In this document: positions 51,011 through 61,100 of the stretch, piece after piece
Position numbering within the stretch: position 1 is the first letter of the stretch
Layout of the letters: every line of letters starts with the position of its first letter
Assembly: GCA_944321515.1 (NCBI GenBank)
Contig: CALULO010000003.1
Coordinates: 124,001 to 188,000 of the forward strand
Reading direction: 5' to 3'
DNA from: an uncultured Atopobiaceae bacterium
Lineage (GTDB): Bacteria > Actinomycetota > Coriobacteriia > Coriobacteriales > Atopobiaceae
DNA: 64,000 nucleotides
Made by a program: the position numbers and the translations under genes
Notes under the pieces: model-generated
Told to the model about the DNA's origin: nothing
Database searches by the model: none
The model's input: only the letters and a program-made list of their open reading frames with translations

Positions 51011-51072
51011 AGGCTGAACCGACGCCAACACGCCCCCTAAGCAAAAGTCCGCCGGGCAGAACCGCCGCCCGC

Positions 51073-52482
51073 CTAGCCCAACAGGATGCGACGGCACTCC
51101 CGGACGCAGAGCAGGTAGTACAGGGTGAGCATCGCGAGCGTCCCGCCGATCGAGAGGCCGGCAACGGCCGCAAAGACGCCGTCCGACACGCCCGACGCGA
51201 GCGAGCGGACCAGCGTGAGCCCCGCGAGGTCGTGCGCCACCGCCATCGCGGCCGGCAGGGCGAAAGACGCCCCCACCTGCGCTCGGATGGCAGCGAGGAC
51301 CTCACGCGGCTCCGCCCCGAGCTCGATAAGCGTTGCGTAGGCAAGCCGGCCGTCAATCGCCTGGGAGAGCTGCTGCAGCGCAAGCACGGCTGCCGCTGTA
51401 ACGAGAAACGTCTCGCCGTAGAAGATGCCCACGTAACCGATCGGGGCGAGGCTCGCCGCCGAGGGCGCGCCCGGGCCCGCGACACCCGCCACGCGCTGGC
51501 CCACGGAGAACGCTAGCCCCGCACAGGCCATGCAGACGGCGCACGCCAGCAGCACGCACGTGCACGAGAGCGCCTGGCAGCCAGACGAGACGCGTGCCTC
51601 CAGCTGCCGCAACGCAAAGGCGCGCAGCCCCTTCCAGTAGCCCGGACGAAGCCGGGCAATCGCCGGCACGCGCGCCGCCACAACCCGAAAGACAAGCGAG
51701 GTGGCCACGTAGGCAGCCCATCCCATCGGCAGGATCGCCAGGACAAAGAGGCCCGACTGCACCACGCACGTCCCCCAGACCACAGCAAGAAGCGCGATGG
51801 CAAGCACGCACTGGGCCCTCGTGACTGACTGCCCCGCGAGGGCGAGCCGCTCCGGGGCTCGGTCGTGCTCGAGGAGCTCCAGAAGCGGCCGCCGACACAC
51901 GTCCACCACGCAGAGCAGAATGGCTCCGCCTTCTATGACGGCAAACCAACCGCAGGTTGCAAGTGCCGCATCAGACGAGAAGAACCACGCGAGGCGCCAC
52001 GGCACCCCAAAGACAAAGGCCGCGACCAATCCGAAAGCGGGACTAAGCGCCATCCCAATCACCAATCCCGCCGCTAGCCCGAGCACACCCGTGAACGCGC
52101 CCTCCGCGGCAACTACCGCGGCGAGCGTGGGGACGCGCATGCCGAGGACGCCATAGAGGCCAAACTCCCTCGAGCGCCGTCGCACGATAAAGCGGCTCGC
52201 ATAGGCCGCAAGCACTGCAAACACCAGCACCACGAAGACCGAGAACGCCCCGGTTACGCCTTGCGACCTGACGACGACCTCCGCCTGCTCGACGTTGAGC
52301 GGAAGCGCAAGCAGGTAGTCGCCAGACGCGTTGAACGCGTAGAGAAGGCATGCCGAAAACGCGAGCGTGGCAAAGTAGACCGAGTAGTCTCGCACGCAGC
52401 GGCTCACGTTGCCGAGCGCAAGGCGAGGGACAAGCGGCAGGGCGCACGTGCGCTCCTGCGCGGCAGACGAGGAAACGGGCAT
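51073..52482 (-). CDS. Orphan BceB-like FtsX permease
   Basis: A 469-residue membrane permease with about ten hydrophobic segments. The start region LALGNVSRCVRDYSVYFATLAFSA and FIVRRRSREFGLYGVLGM are typical of BceB/bacitracin-type permeases, which mediate antimicrobial peptide resistance or lantibiotic export. It is short for BceB (usually above 600) and seems to lack the large extracellular domain. No ATPase gene is adjacent. ATG 52482 is used because GGGAG is correctly spaced; a GTG six bases earlier touches the RBS. Function is uncertain without a partner. Confidence 0.8.
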   Translation of the reverse strand: MPVSSSAAQERTCALPLVPRLALGNVSRCVRDYSVYFATLAFSACLLYAFNASGDYLLALPLNVEQAEVVVRSQGVTGAFSVFVVLVFAVLAAYASRFIVRRRSREFGLYGVLGMRVPTLAAVVAAEGAFTGVLGLAAGLVIGMALSPAFGLVAAFVFGVPWRLAWFFSSDAALATCGWFAVIEGGAILLCVVDVCRRPLLELLEHDRAPERLALAGQSVTRAQCVLAIALLAVVWGTCVVQSGLFVLAILPMGWAAYVATSLVFRVVAARVPAIARLRPGYWKGLRAFALRQLEARVSSGCQALSCTCVLLACAVCMACAGLAFSVGQRVAGVAGPGAPSAASLAPIGYVGIFYGETFLVTAAAVLALQQLSQAIDGRLAYATLIELGAEPREVLAAIRAQVGASFALPAAMAVAHDLAGLTLVRSLASGVSDGVFAAVAGLSIGGTLAMLTLYYLLCVRECRRILLG

Positions 52483-52621
52483 GGGCACTCCCTTCGACGG
52501 GCGGGTGGGACGCCGTCATCGTGCCTCCCTCCGCGCAGAGGCGCCATCGGGCGGGCTTATCGAAGGCTAAGGTTTTCGCAAGGCGGCCGCCCAAAGCCGG
52601 CCCTTACGCTACACTGCCCCC

Positions 52622-53284
52622 ATGTCAAACACTGGAGGACACACTACGGTGCTCACGGCCGGCGGGCCAGACGGGGTGCCCGTGGAGGTCGAGCGCAAGA
52701 GCGTGCGGCGGCTCAACCTGAGGGTGCGCCCAGACGGCTCGGCCCACCTCTCCATCCCAGCACGCTGCCCGATCGCCGAGGCCCAGCGATTCCTGGACGA
52801 CCACGAGGCCTGGCTTCGCACGCGCATCAGCCGGCGGGCGGCGCGCGCCGCAGCCCCGGACGGCCGGGTGCCGCTGTGGGGCCGCCTCGTGACGCCGTCG
52901 CAGGGCACCTCCTCCGATGAGCTCCATCGCGCCGAGCTGGCTGCCCGCCTGCCGGAGGTAATTGCACATATGGAGGCCGCAACCGGCCAGCACGCCAGCG
53001 CCTGGCAGCTGCGCGCCATGTCCACGCGCTGGGGCTCCTGCACGCCCAGGACCGGCCGCATCCGCATAAACGTGCGCCTGGCCGCCTACCCGCCCACCTG
53101 CCTTGACTACGTGGTGGCCCATGAGCTCACGCACCTGGCCGAGCCAAGCCACAACGAGCGCTTCCACAAGCTGCTCGCCCAGGCCTACCCGGACGAGCGC
53201 CTCGCCCGCGCGCTGCTTCGGCAGGACCCGCGGGCCCTTGCGGAGGTGGCGGCCGAGCGCACGCCGGCCGAACGCGCCGGTTGA
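52622..53284 (+). CDS. YgjP-like (DUF45/SprT-like) metallopeptidase
   Basis: A 220-residue cytoplasmic protein of the YgjP/DUF45 family. The zinc site is HELTH (His167, Glu168, His171) with a third ligand in HNERFH, the family-specific HExxH...H arrangement. RWGSCTPRTGRIRINVRL precedes it, also diagnostic. The N-terminal half has the family beta-strands (VEVERKSVRRLNLRVRPDG). No Shine-Dalgarno precedes the ATG, and a possible -10 (TACACT, 52610-52615) is so close that the mRNA may be leaderless. Substrate unknown. Confidence 0.9.
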   Translation: MSNTGGHTTVLTAGGPDGVPVEVERKSVRRLNLRVRPDGSAHLSIPARCPIAEAQRFLDDHEAWLRTRISRRAARAAAPDGRVPLWGRLVTPSQGTSSDELHRAELAARLPEVIAHMEAATGQHASAWQLRAMSTRWGSCTPRTGRIRINVRLAAYPPTCLDYVVAHELTHLAEPSHNERFHKLLAQAYPDERLARALLRQDPRALAEVAAERTPAERAG

Positions 53285-53340
53285 ACCCCATACGCAGTCT
53301 CGCTCTTCTCGCCACGGAGCCACGCCGACTGAACCCCCAT

Positions 53341-53451
53341 GCGCAACCTCGTTTTTCTCACCACGGGGTGATTGTGCATGCAATTCTTTGAACCAATACA
53401 CGCGCAGCCTCAAGAAGCCGAGCCCAGCTGGCGAGAAAAACGAGGTTGCGC
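53341..53451. repeat. Palindromic element related to the one at 5.3 kb, copy 2
   Basis: Arms 53341-53362 (GCGCAACCTCGTTTTTCTCA then CC) and 53430-53451 pair with a single mismatch. Inside, TTGTGCATGCAA at 53372, TTTGAACCA and ACGCGCAGCCT match copy 1. TGAACC with a following CGCA-CCTCG-like motif also occurs at 53282, 53330 and 53389, so the region is built of diverged repeats. The gap is 53285-53544. Confidence 0.85.
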
Positions 53452-53463
53452 GTGAATTGGTTA

Positions 53464-53514
53464 AGAAAAAAGCACGCGCAACCTCGCGAGAACGAAAAGC
53501 GAGGTTGCGCGTGC
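53464..53514 (-). terminator. Rho-independent terminator of cstA made from the repeat
   Basis: A perfect 16-bp stem (GCACGCGCAACCTCGC, 53472-53487; complement 53499-53514; loop GAGAACGAAAA) is followed on the minus strand by TTTTTTC. It lies 30 bp past the cstA stop. The stem sequence is the same AACCTCG motif as in the palindromic element. Confidence 0.85.
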
Positions 53515-53544
53515 AGAAAAACGCGCCGACGAAGCGGGGTGGGG

Positions 53545-55362
53545 CTACTTCTCGACAGCCTCGCCGCCCCAGTTCTTGCGACCGAGCTCAGTCCACTCGG
53601 GCTCCTCGTCAGGCAGGGAGCCGGACTTCTTGGTGAAGAGCTCGCGCAGGCAGTGGTAGGCCACGAAGACGCCCAGAATCACGATCAGGATCGCGAACAC
53701 GAGCTGGAGTCCCGACGTGGCGATGACGGCCATGCCGCTGGCGGAGAGCGCCTTCACGCAGGCGATGATCGACTGCACCAGCGAGGTGAACGTGGAGACC
53801 AGAAGGAACGCCACGGGCACGTAGAGCATCCAACCCTTGCGGCCAGTGCACTTGCAGAACACGGCGAGGGCAATCATGGTCATGCCGCCGAGCAGCTGGT
53901 TGGACGCGCCGAACAGCGCCCAGATGTTGTTGTAGCCGCCGAAGGCGAGGGCGAAGCCGAGCACCAGGGTCACCACGGTGGCGAACCAGGTGTTGGAGCA
54001 CACGCGCGCCACGGCGCCCTGCTCGGGCTGGGCCTCGACGGTGTCGTCACCCACGGCGAAGAACTCCTGGAACGAGAGGCGGCCGATGCGGGCCACCGCG
54101 TCGACGGAGGTCAGCGCGAGGGCGGAGACGCACATGGTCATGAACACCGTGGCGAGCGTGCCGTTGACGCCGAAGGCGGTCATGCCGCGGGCGACGCCCT
54201 GCGAGAAGATCTGGAACGGGGTCGCGGCGGCGCCGTTGACGTTGAGGGCACCCGTGCCGGCAGTGTTGAGGTCAGAGAACATGATGGCGGCCACGACGAT
54301 GGCGAGCACGCCAACGAAGGACTCCAGGACCATGGCGCCGTAGCCCACGGGGAGCATGTCCTTCTCGCTGGAGACCTGCTTGGACGAGGTGTTGGTGGAC
54401 ACCAGGCTGTGGAAGCCGGACAGGGCGCCGCAGGCCACCGAGACGAAGAGCAGCGGGAAGATGTAGCTGCCCTTGCCGGCGAGCGCGGAGATGTCGGCGA
54501 CCATCGGCGCGGTCATCGTGGCCTCGCCGCGCGAGCCGAGCACGAAGATGCCGATCACGGCGCACACGATCATGACGATCATCATGATCGAGGTGAAGTA
54601 GTCGCGCGGCTGCTTGAGGGTCTGGATCGGCATGGCGGCTGCGAAGAGCAGGTACACCGCGATGACGGCGAACCAGCCGTACTTGCTCAGGTACAGGGGA
54701 ATCTGCATGCCCACGGCGAACATGAGCACGAACAGCACGACGGCGAGCAGGAGCTCCTTCCAGCCGGACAGGCCGAAGCGGCGGTTGATCCAGCCGAAGG
54801 CAATGGCCACAAAGGTGAAGAGGATCGAGATCGTGCCGGCAGCGCCGCCCGCGTAGGACTTCGCCACGTCGACCGAGCCGTCAGCGAGGTAGGTGGCCTG
54901 GAAGGTGCTGGCGACCATGTCGACGAACGCGGCGATGACGATGATCGTGAACAGCCAGCTGAAGATCAGGAAGAGCTTGCGGCCGGTGTGGCCGATGTAC
55001 TTCTCGATGAGCTGGGCGAGGGACTTGCCGTTGTTCTTCACGCTGGCGTACAAGGCGCCGAAGTCGTGGACGGCGCCGAAGAAGATGCCGCCGACGAGCA
55101 CCCACAGAAGCACGGGCAGCCAGCCGAACATCATAGCGGTGATGGTGCCCGTGACGGGGCCCGCGCCGCAGATGGAGCTGAACTGGTGCGAGAAGGCCGT
55201 GAAGCATGAGGCCGGCGAGAAGTTCTTCTCGTCCTCGAGGCGCTTGGCGGGCGTGATGGCATCGGGGTCGACGCCCCAGCTCTTGGCCAGCCAGCGGCCA
55301 TAGAGCACGTACCCGGCGACCAGCACCACGGCCGCAACGAGCACGATGACGATTCCGTTCAT
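53545..55362 (-). CDS. cstA: CstA-family peptide/pyruvate transporter
   Basis: A 605-residue polytopic membrane protein of the carbon starvation CstA family. About 16 membrane segments are visible. Family motifs include PITPAKRLEDEKNFSPA-type (here DAITPAKRLEDEKNF), FSSICGAGPVTGTI and FGAVHDFGALYASVKN near the N-terminus and FHSLVSTNTSSKQV further in. RBS GGGAGGA is strong. It appears monocistronic, with its own terminator. CstA proteins import peptides or pyruvate on nutrient limitation; the substrate here is not known. Confidence 0.93.
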   Translation of the reverse strand: MNGIVIVLVAAVVLVAGYVLYGRWLAKSWGVDPDAITPAKRLEDEKNFSPASCFTAFSHQFSSICGAGPVTGTITAMMFGWLPVLLWVLVGGIFFGAVHDFGALYASVKNNGKSLAQLIEKYIGHTGRKLFLIFSWLFTIIVIAAFVDMVASTFQATYLADGSVDVAKSYAGGAAGTISILFTFVAIAFGWINRRFGLSGWKELLLAVVLFVLMFAVGMQIPLYLSKYGWFAVIAVYLLFAAAMPIQTLKQPRDYFTSIMMIVMIVCAVIGIFVLGSRGEATMTAPMVADISALAGKGSYIFPLLFVSVACGALSGFHSLVSTNTSSKQVSSEKDMLPVGYGAMVLESFVGVLAIVVAAIMFSDLNTAGTGALNVNGAAATPFQIFSQGVARGMTAFGVNGTLATVFMTMCVSALALTSVDAVARIGRLSFQEFFAVGDDTVEAQPEQGAVARVCSNTWFATVVTLVLGFALAFGGYNNIWALFGASNQLLGGMTMIALAVFCKCTGRKGWMLYVPVAFLLVSTFTSLVQSIIACVKALSASGMAVIATSGLQLVFAILIVILGVFVAYHCLRELFTKKSGSLPDEEPEWTELGRKNWGGEAVEK

Positions 55363-55581
55363 AAGAATCCTCCCTTGATGGAAAACGGTGCCGGGATATC
55401 ATGCGCCTCGCCTCTCCACCGCAACCTCACATCTTTGAATTGATAACGAGCACGAAACACGCTCACCGAGAAAATCAGCCCGCTCGCGACATGTCACGAG
55501 ACGGCAGGCGCGGGCCCGCCCGCCCCCACGAGCTCGTCTCACCGCCCTAGCTGGGGGCCGCTCCGCACCCCCGGGGCCTCC

Positions 55582-55597
55582 GTGACGGAAGCGTCAC
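55582..55597. promoter_or_regulatory. Palindromic operator GTGACG-N4-CGTCAC, site 1
   Basis: GTGACGGAAGCGTCAC is a perfect 6-bp inverted repeat with a 4-bp spacer. It is centred about 57 bp before the response-regulator ATG and about 30 bp before a -10-like TATACT (55620-55625), an activator-like position. The same palindrome precedes the ABC gene at 57.4 kb. The direct repeat TGGGGGCCGCTCC (55552, 55604) brackets it. The rest of 55363-55646 shows nothing. Confidence 0.7.
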
Positions 55598-55646
55598 CCG
55601 GGGTGGGGGCCGCTCCCTATATACTCGAGACGAAGAGAGGAGACCC

Positions 55647-56327
55647 ATGCTGCGCATCCTGCTCGCCGAGGACGATCCGCTCATCGTGGAGGGGCTCTCC
55701 GAGCTGCTCGCCAACGAGGGCTTCGAGGTCGACGCCTCCCCCACCCAGTCCGGCTCCGTCGAGCTGGCCTGCCGTCCGCACGCCGACTACGCGCTCGCGC
55801 TTGTGGACCTGACGCTGGCCGAGGGCAACGGCTTTGCGGTCTGCAACGCCATAAAGCACGCCACTCCCGAGGTTCCGGTGATCTTTCTCACCGCCGCCGA
55901 CGACGAGCTCAACACCGTGACCGGTCTCGCCATGGGCGCGGACGACTACGTGGCCAAGCCCTTCCGCCCGCGCGAGCTCGTGGCGCGCGTGCAGGCCGCC
56001 ATCCGCCGCTCCCGACCGGAGCGCGCCGTGTTGCGCCTGGGGCGCGTCACCATTGACCCGGACCGCGCCCACGTCGAGAAGGACGGTCGCGAGGTCACGC
56101 TCTCGGCGCTGGAGTACCGTCTGCTGCTGCTCTTTGCCAAGAACGCCGGGCGCCTGGTCACGCGCGACATGATGCGCGACGCCCTCTGGGACGACGCGGG
56201 CGCCTACGTGGAGGAGAACACGCTCTCCGTCTACATCAAGCGCCTGCGGGACAAGCTGGAGGACGACCCCTCCTCGCCCGAGCTCATCGTGACGGTCCGC
56301 GGCCTCGGCTACAAGGCGCGGGGCTAG
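55647..56327 (+). CDS. OmpR-family response regulator
   Basis: A 226-residue regulator. The receiver domain has AEDDP at 7-11, phosphoacceptor Asp54 (ALVDLTLAEGNG) and Lys in VAKPFRPRE. The winged-helix domain (about 130-226) ends NTLSVYIKRLRDKL and VRGLGYKARG. It is 10 bp before its sensor kinase. The GTGACG-N4-CGTCAC site in front suggests autoregulation, and an identical arrangement before the ABC genes suggests that they are its targets, as in BceRS-type modules. Confidence 0.93.
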   Translation: MLRILLAEDDPLIVEGLSELLANEGFEVDASPTQSGSVELACRPHADYALALVDLTLAEGNGFAVCNAIKHATPEVPVIFLTAADDELNTVTGLAMGADDYVAKPFRPRELVARVQAAIRRSRPERAVLRLGRVTIDPDRAHVEKDGREVTLSALEYRLLLLFAKNAGRLVTRDMMRDALWDDAGAYVEENTLSVYIKRLRDKLEDDPSSPELIVTVRGLGYKARG

Positions 56328-56337
56328 GGGGCGCGCC

Positions 56338-57393
56338 GTGTTCCTACGCAACCGCGAGGTCATGCGCCTGGTCTGGGCGCTTCTCGCCGTCGGCGCGGCA
56401 GGCTCGCTCGCTGCCTGGGCGTGCCTAGGCGCCGCCGCTGCCGTGGCAGTGGCGCTGACGGCGGCGGCCTGCGCCGTCGTGGCGCTCGTGGCGACCTGGG
56501 CCCGCTACCGCGCGCTCGCGAGGCTCGCCTCCCAGGTTGACGACGTCCTGCACGGCGCGCGCGACGTGAGCTTCGAGCGCATGCGCGAGGGCGAGCTCGC
56601 GATCCTGGCGTCGGAGCTCGACAAGATGACCAGCCGCCTGCGCCTGGCGAACGAGGGCCTCGAGGGCGAGAAGAACGCGCTGGCAGACGCGCTGGCAGAC
56701 ATCTCCCACCAGCTCAAGACCCCCCTCACGTCCCTAGCGCTCATGACAGCGCTGGTGCGCCGCGAGCTCGCCGGCGAGGCCGGCCACGAGGGCCAGCTCG
56801 CCCGCCTGCGCACGATGGAGCGCCTCGAGGACCGCGTCAAGTGGCTCGTCGCCTCCCTGCTCAAGCTCGCGCGCATCGACGCAGGCGTGGTGAGCTTCGC
56901 GCGGGCCCACGTGGACGGCGCCGAGCTCGTCGCCCGGGCGGCCGAGCCCCTGGCGGTTGCCTTCGACCTGGCGGACGTGACGCTGGCGTGCGAGGTGGCG
57001 CCCGACGCCGGGTTTGAGGGGGACCTCTCGTGGACTGCCGAGGCGCTGGAGAACGTGCTCAAGAACTGCCTGGAGCACACCCCGGCCGGTGGCACCGTGC
57101 GCGTTGCCGTCACCGAGGACGCGCTTGCCTTCCGGATACGCGTGGCGGACACCGGGCCCGGCATCGCCCCCGAGGACCTCCCTCACGTCTTCGAGCGCTT
57201 CTACCGCGGCGGGGCAGATGGCGGGCAAGGCGTCGGCCCCGGGGCCGGCTCGGAGGTTGAGCCCACCGGCGTGGGGATCGGGCTCGCCCTCGCCCAGAGC
57301 CTCGTCACCGCACAGGGGGGCTCGGTGCGCGCTGGGAACGCCCCGGGGGGCGGGGCCGTCTTCGACCTCGTCTTCTTCAAGGCGGTGGTGTGA
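56338..57393 (+). CDS. Sensor histidine kinase with minimal input domain
   Basis: A 351-residue membrane kinase starting at GTG 56338. Two close hydrophobic segments (about 11-28 and 31-54) leave almost no extracytoplasmic loop, so it probably senses within the membrane or through its partner transporter. The phosphoacceptor is His124 in DISHQLKTPLTS. The ATPase domain shows LKNCLEHTPAGG (N box), DTGPGIAPEDLPHVFERFYRG and GVGIGLALAQSL. The stop codon overlaps the second palindromic operator. It resembles intramembrane-sensing kinases of peptide-resistance modules. Confidence 0.92.
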   Translation: MFLRNREVMRLVWALLAVGAAGSLAAWACLGAAAAVAVALTAAACAVVALVATWARYRALARLASQVDDVLHGARDVSFERMREGELAILASELDKMTSRLRLANEGLEGEKNALADALADISHQLKTPLTSLALMTALVRRELAGEAGHEGQLARLRTMERLEDRVKWLVASLLKLARIDAGVVSFARAHVDGAELVARAAEPLAVAFDLADVTLACEVAPDAGFEGDLSWTAEALENVLKNCLEHTPAGGTVRVAVTEDALAFRIRVADTGPGIAPEDLPHVFERFYRGGADGGQGVGPGAGSEVEPTGVGIGLALAQSLVTAQGGSVRAGNAPGGGAVFDLVFFKAVV

Positions 57394-57405
57394 CGGAACC
57401 GTCAC
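57390..57405. promoter_or_regulatory. Palindromic operator GTGACG-N4-CGTCAC, site 2
   Basis: GTGACGGAACCGTCAC repeats the site in front of the response regulator, differing only in the spacer. It overlaps the kinase stop codon and lies 75-90 bp before the ABC start codon. A third half-site CGTCAC follows at 57411. Confidence 0.7.
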
Positions 57406-57479
57406 GGGCGCGTCACGGGGCGGCAGGCTCCCCTCGCCATCATGGAGTCGGAACTGAAGGCACCTTTCAGGGAGGTCAC

Positions 57480-58160
<681 letters not shown>

Positions 58161-58165
58161 CCCGC

Positions 58166-61100
58166 ATGACACCCAGAGGCAGCGGCACCCGCGGCGCACG
58201 ACCCGGCGAGAAGGACCTCGCCACGCGCGCCAGGCACCTCCCGCGCAACGTCTTCGCAAGCTTCACCCTGCGCTCGCTGGCGGCCAACCGCGTCCGGTCG
58301 GCCGTGACCGTAGCGGGCATCGCGCTTGCCACGGGCCTGCTCATGGCGGTGCTCGTGAGCGTGACGAGCCTGCAGAACGGCCTCGCCAACCAAGGTCGCA
58401 AGAGCGACGGCGTCTGGCAGGTGGCCTTCCCCAACACCGACGAAGCCGAGCTCCAGCGCCTGCGCGAGGCCGCCGGGGACCGGCTCGACCGCCTGGCAAC
58501 CCAGCGCGACCTTGGCTCCGCCGCCTTCTCCGAGGAGGGCGCGGAGCGCAACGGCACCTTCCTCACCGTGGTGGCACTGCCCGAGGAACAGGGCGACACC
58601 TCACGGGCCATGGGCGACGACGCCTACGACGTCATCAACGAGCCCGAGGTCGTTGAGGGACGGCTGCCCGAGGCGCCCGGGGAGATCGCCGTTACCACCA
58701 GCCTGCTCGACGAGGAGCCCACCCCCGGCGCCAGCGAGCTTCCCGGCGTGGAGGCGGGCATCGCCTCCGACGGGCCGATCCAGGTGGGAAGCAGGCTCAC
58801 GCTGACGCTTGGGCGACGCTACTCCCCGAGCACGAGCGGCACGTCCCCCGTGTCCACCGGGTCGAGCGAGACCTATGAGAGCGTCGTCACCGGCACCAAC
58901 CCGGACGGCACGCCCAGGGTGGAGCCCGGGGACATCGCCGAGACCCTCGAGGCCGTGGGCGACCCCAGGACGTACACCGTGGTCGGCGTCGTCTCCCCGG
59001 ACTGGTCGGTCCCGGGATACCTCGCCTACGTGAGTCCGGACGAGACGGGCGGCTCCACCGAACCCCTCATGAACGCGCGCTTCTCGACCACCTGCACGAG
59101 CCGCGCGGACCTCGACGCCCTCGTGGAGTCCGTGCGGCCCGGCGGCGGCGAGAGCGGCTACTACGTCAACGAGGGCCTGCTCACCTACGAGGGCCTTGGC
59201 AGGGACCGCTTCGCCCTTGACACCGTGGGCATGTTCGCCGCCACCCTCGCGGTGACGATCGTCGCCGCCGCCGTGTCCCTCATCTCCAACTCCTTTGCCA
59301 TCTCCGTCTCGGAGCGCACGCGCCAGTTCGGGCTGCTGTCCTCGCTCGGAGCCTCAAAGCGGCAGCTCAGGCGCACCGTCCTTCTGGAGGCGGCGGTGCT
59401 CGGCGTGGCCGGGGTGCCCCTGGGGATGCTGCTGGGCGTGGCCGGCGCTGCCGTGGCCTTCACCGTCACCGGCGACGGCTGGGCCTCGATGGTGGGAACC
59501 GAGACTGCCGTGACGCTCGTGGTGCGCCCGTGGTGCGTGCTTTTGACCGCCGTGCTCGCCTGCGCGACGCTCCTGGTGAGCGCGGCGGTCCCGGCTGTGC
59601 GCGCCGGGCGCGTGCCCGCCGTCGACGCCATCCGCCAGGCCCAGGACGTGCGCCCCAGCCGCCGGCTCCGACGCGTCTTCTCCCGACGACGCCACGCCAT
59701 GGACGACCTCTCCGCGGACGGCAGGCGCCCGCGCGGCCTCGCGGCGCTCGTCGGCGGAGTGCCGGCGTTTCTCGCCCGGCGCACGCTCGCCGTGTCCGCG
59801 AGCAAGTCGCGCGTCGCCGTGCTCTCGCTCGCCGTCTCCGTGACGCTGCTCGTGACCGCTGGCGTGGTGGGCGACCTGCTCTCCGCGGGCCTCGACGTCT
59901 CCACGGACTCGATGGGGCCCTACGACCTCCGGGTCGTCGTCGCGGACGCGGCCGAGGAGGGGCAGGCAGGCGCGGACGGCGGGTCGAGCGGCGCCGCGGC
60001 AGCCGGGGGCTCCCCCGCCCTCAGCGCCGCGGACGACCTCCTTGCCCGGATCTCCGGAATCGACGGCGTGAGCGCCGCCGCCTACGTGGGCGAGGGCACG
60101 GCCACGGTGCGCCTCTCCAAGGGGCTGCTTGACCGCGACGCCCTCGCCGATGCGAGCGATTCGACCACCGCGCCGGTGGACGGGTCCGGCTACGCGACCG
60201 CCAGCGTCATGTGTGTGGACGACGACACCTGGTACTCCCTTGCGGACTCGGGCGTGATCGGCCTCGCGGACGCCGACCCCTCCGAGCTCCAGGCGGTCCT
60301 CGTGGGGGCCCTGGACGTGAACGACGGCCAGCGCTACGGCGTCCGGAGGGTCAGCCCTGCGGACGCGGCCGGCACGGCGGAGCTCCTCGTCCTCTCCCCG
60401 CGCGAGGGCTACGGTGACCCCGTAGCCTCCTACGACCACACGGACGCGGTCGACGGCTACGCGGCCTACTACACGCCCACGGGGGCCGAGGACACAGACA
60501 GCCAGCTCATCGTGCCCGTCGAGGACGCCGTGGCCAGATCGACCAGCGTGCCGGTGGTGGCCGTGGCGGACGACCTCGGCGACGGCTTCCCCCTGTCCGC
60601 CTCCTCCCTGCGCGTGAACTTCCCCACCCTCGTCATGCCCGCGAGCGCCGTGCGCGAGACCCCCGACGCGCTCCAGGCCCTTCTCGACAGCTACCGCAAC
60701 CTCTGGGTGGAGTACGACGCGAGGCTCGCCGAGGGCGCCGCCGACGCCAAGGTGCTCGGGGCCATGGAGGACGCGGTCGGCGACACGGGGGGCGTGAGCC
60801 TGCTCAGGAGCGACAACATCGCAGCCCTCGCACGGGACGCGAGGGCGAGGTCCTTCACCGCCCAGGTCTTCCTCTACTGCTTCGCGGCGATCATGACGGC
60901 CATCTCGGTGGCCAACGTCTTCAACACCATCGCGTCGGGGATGATGCTGCGCACGCGCGAGTTTGCCGCGCTGCGCTCGGCTGGGATGGGCGGCCGCAGC
61001 TTCCGCCTGATGATGCTCGTGGAGTGCGCAGACTACGCGGTGCGCGGCCTCCTCATCGGCGCCGCGCTCTCCCTGCTGGTGGAGCTCTTCCTCAACCGGG

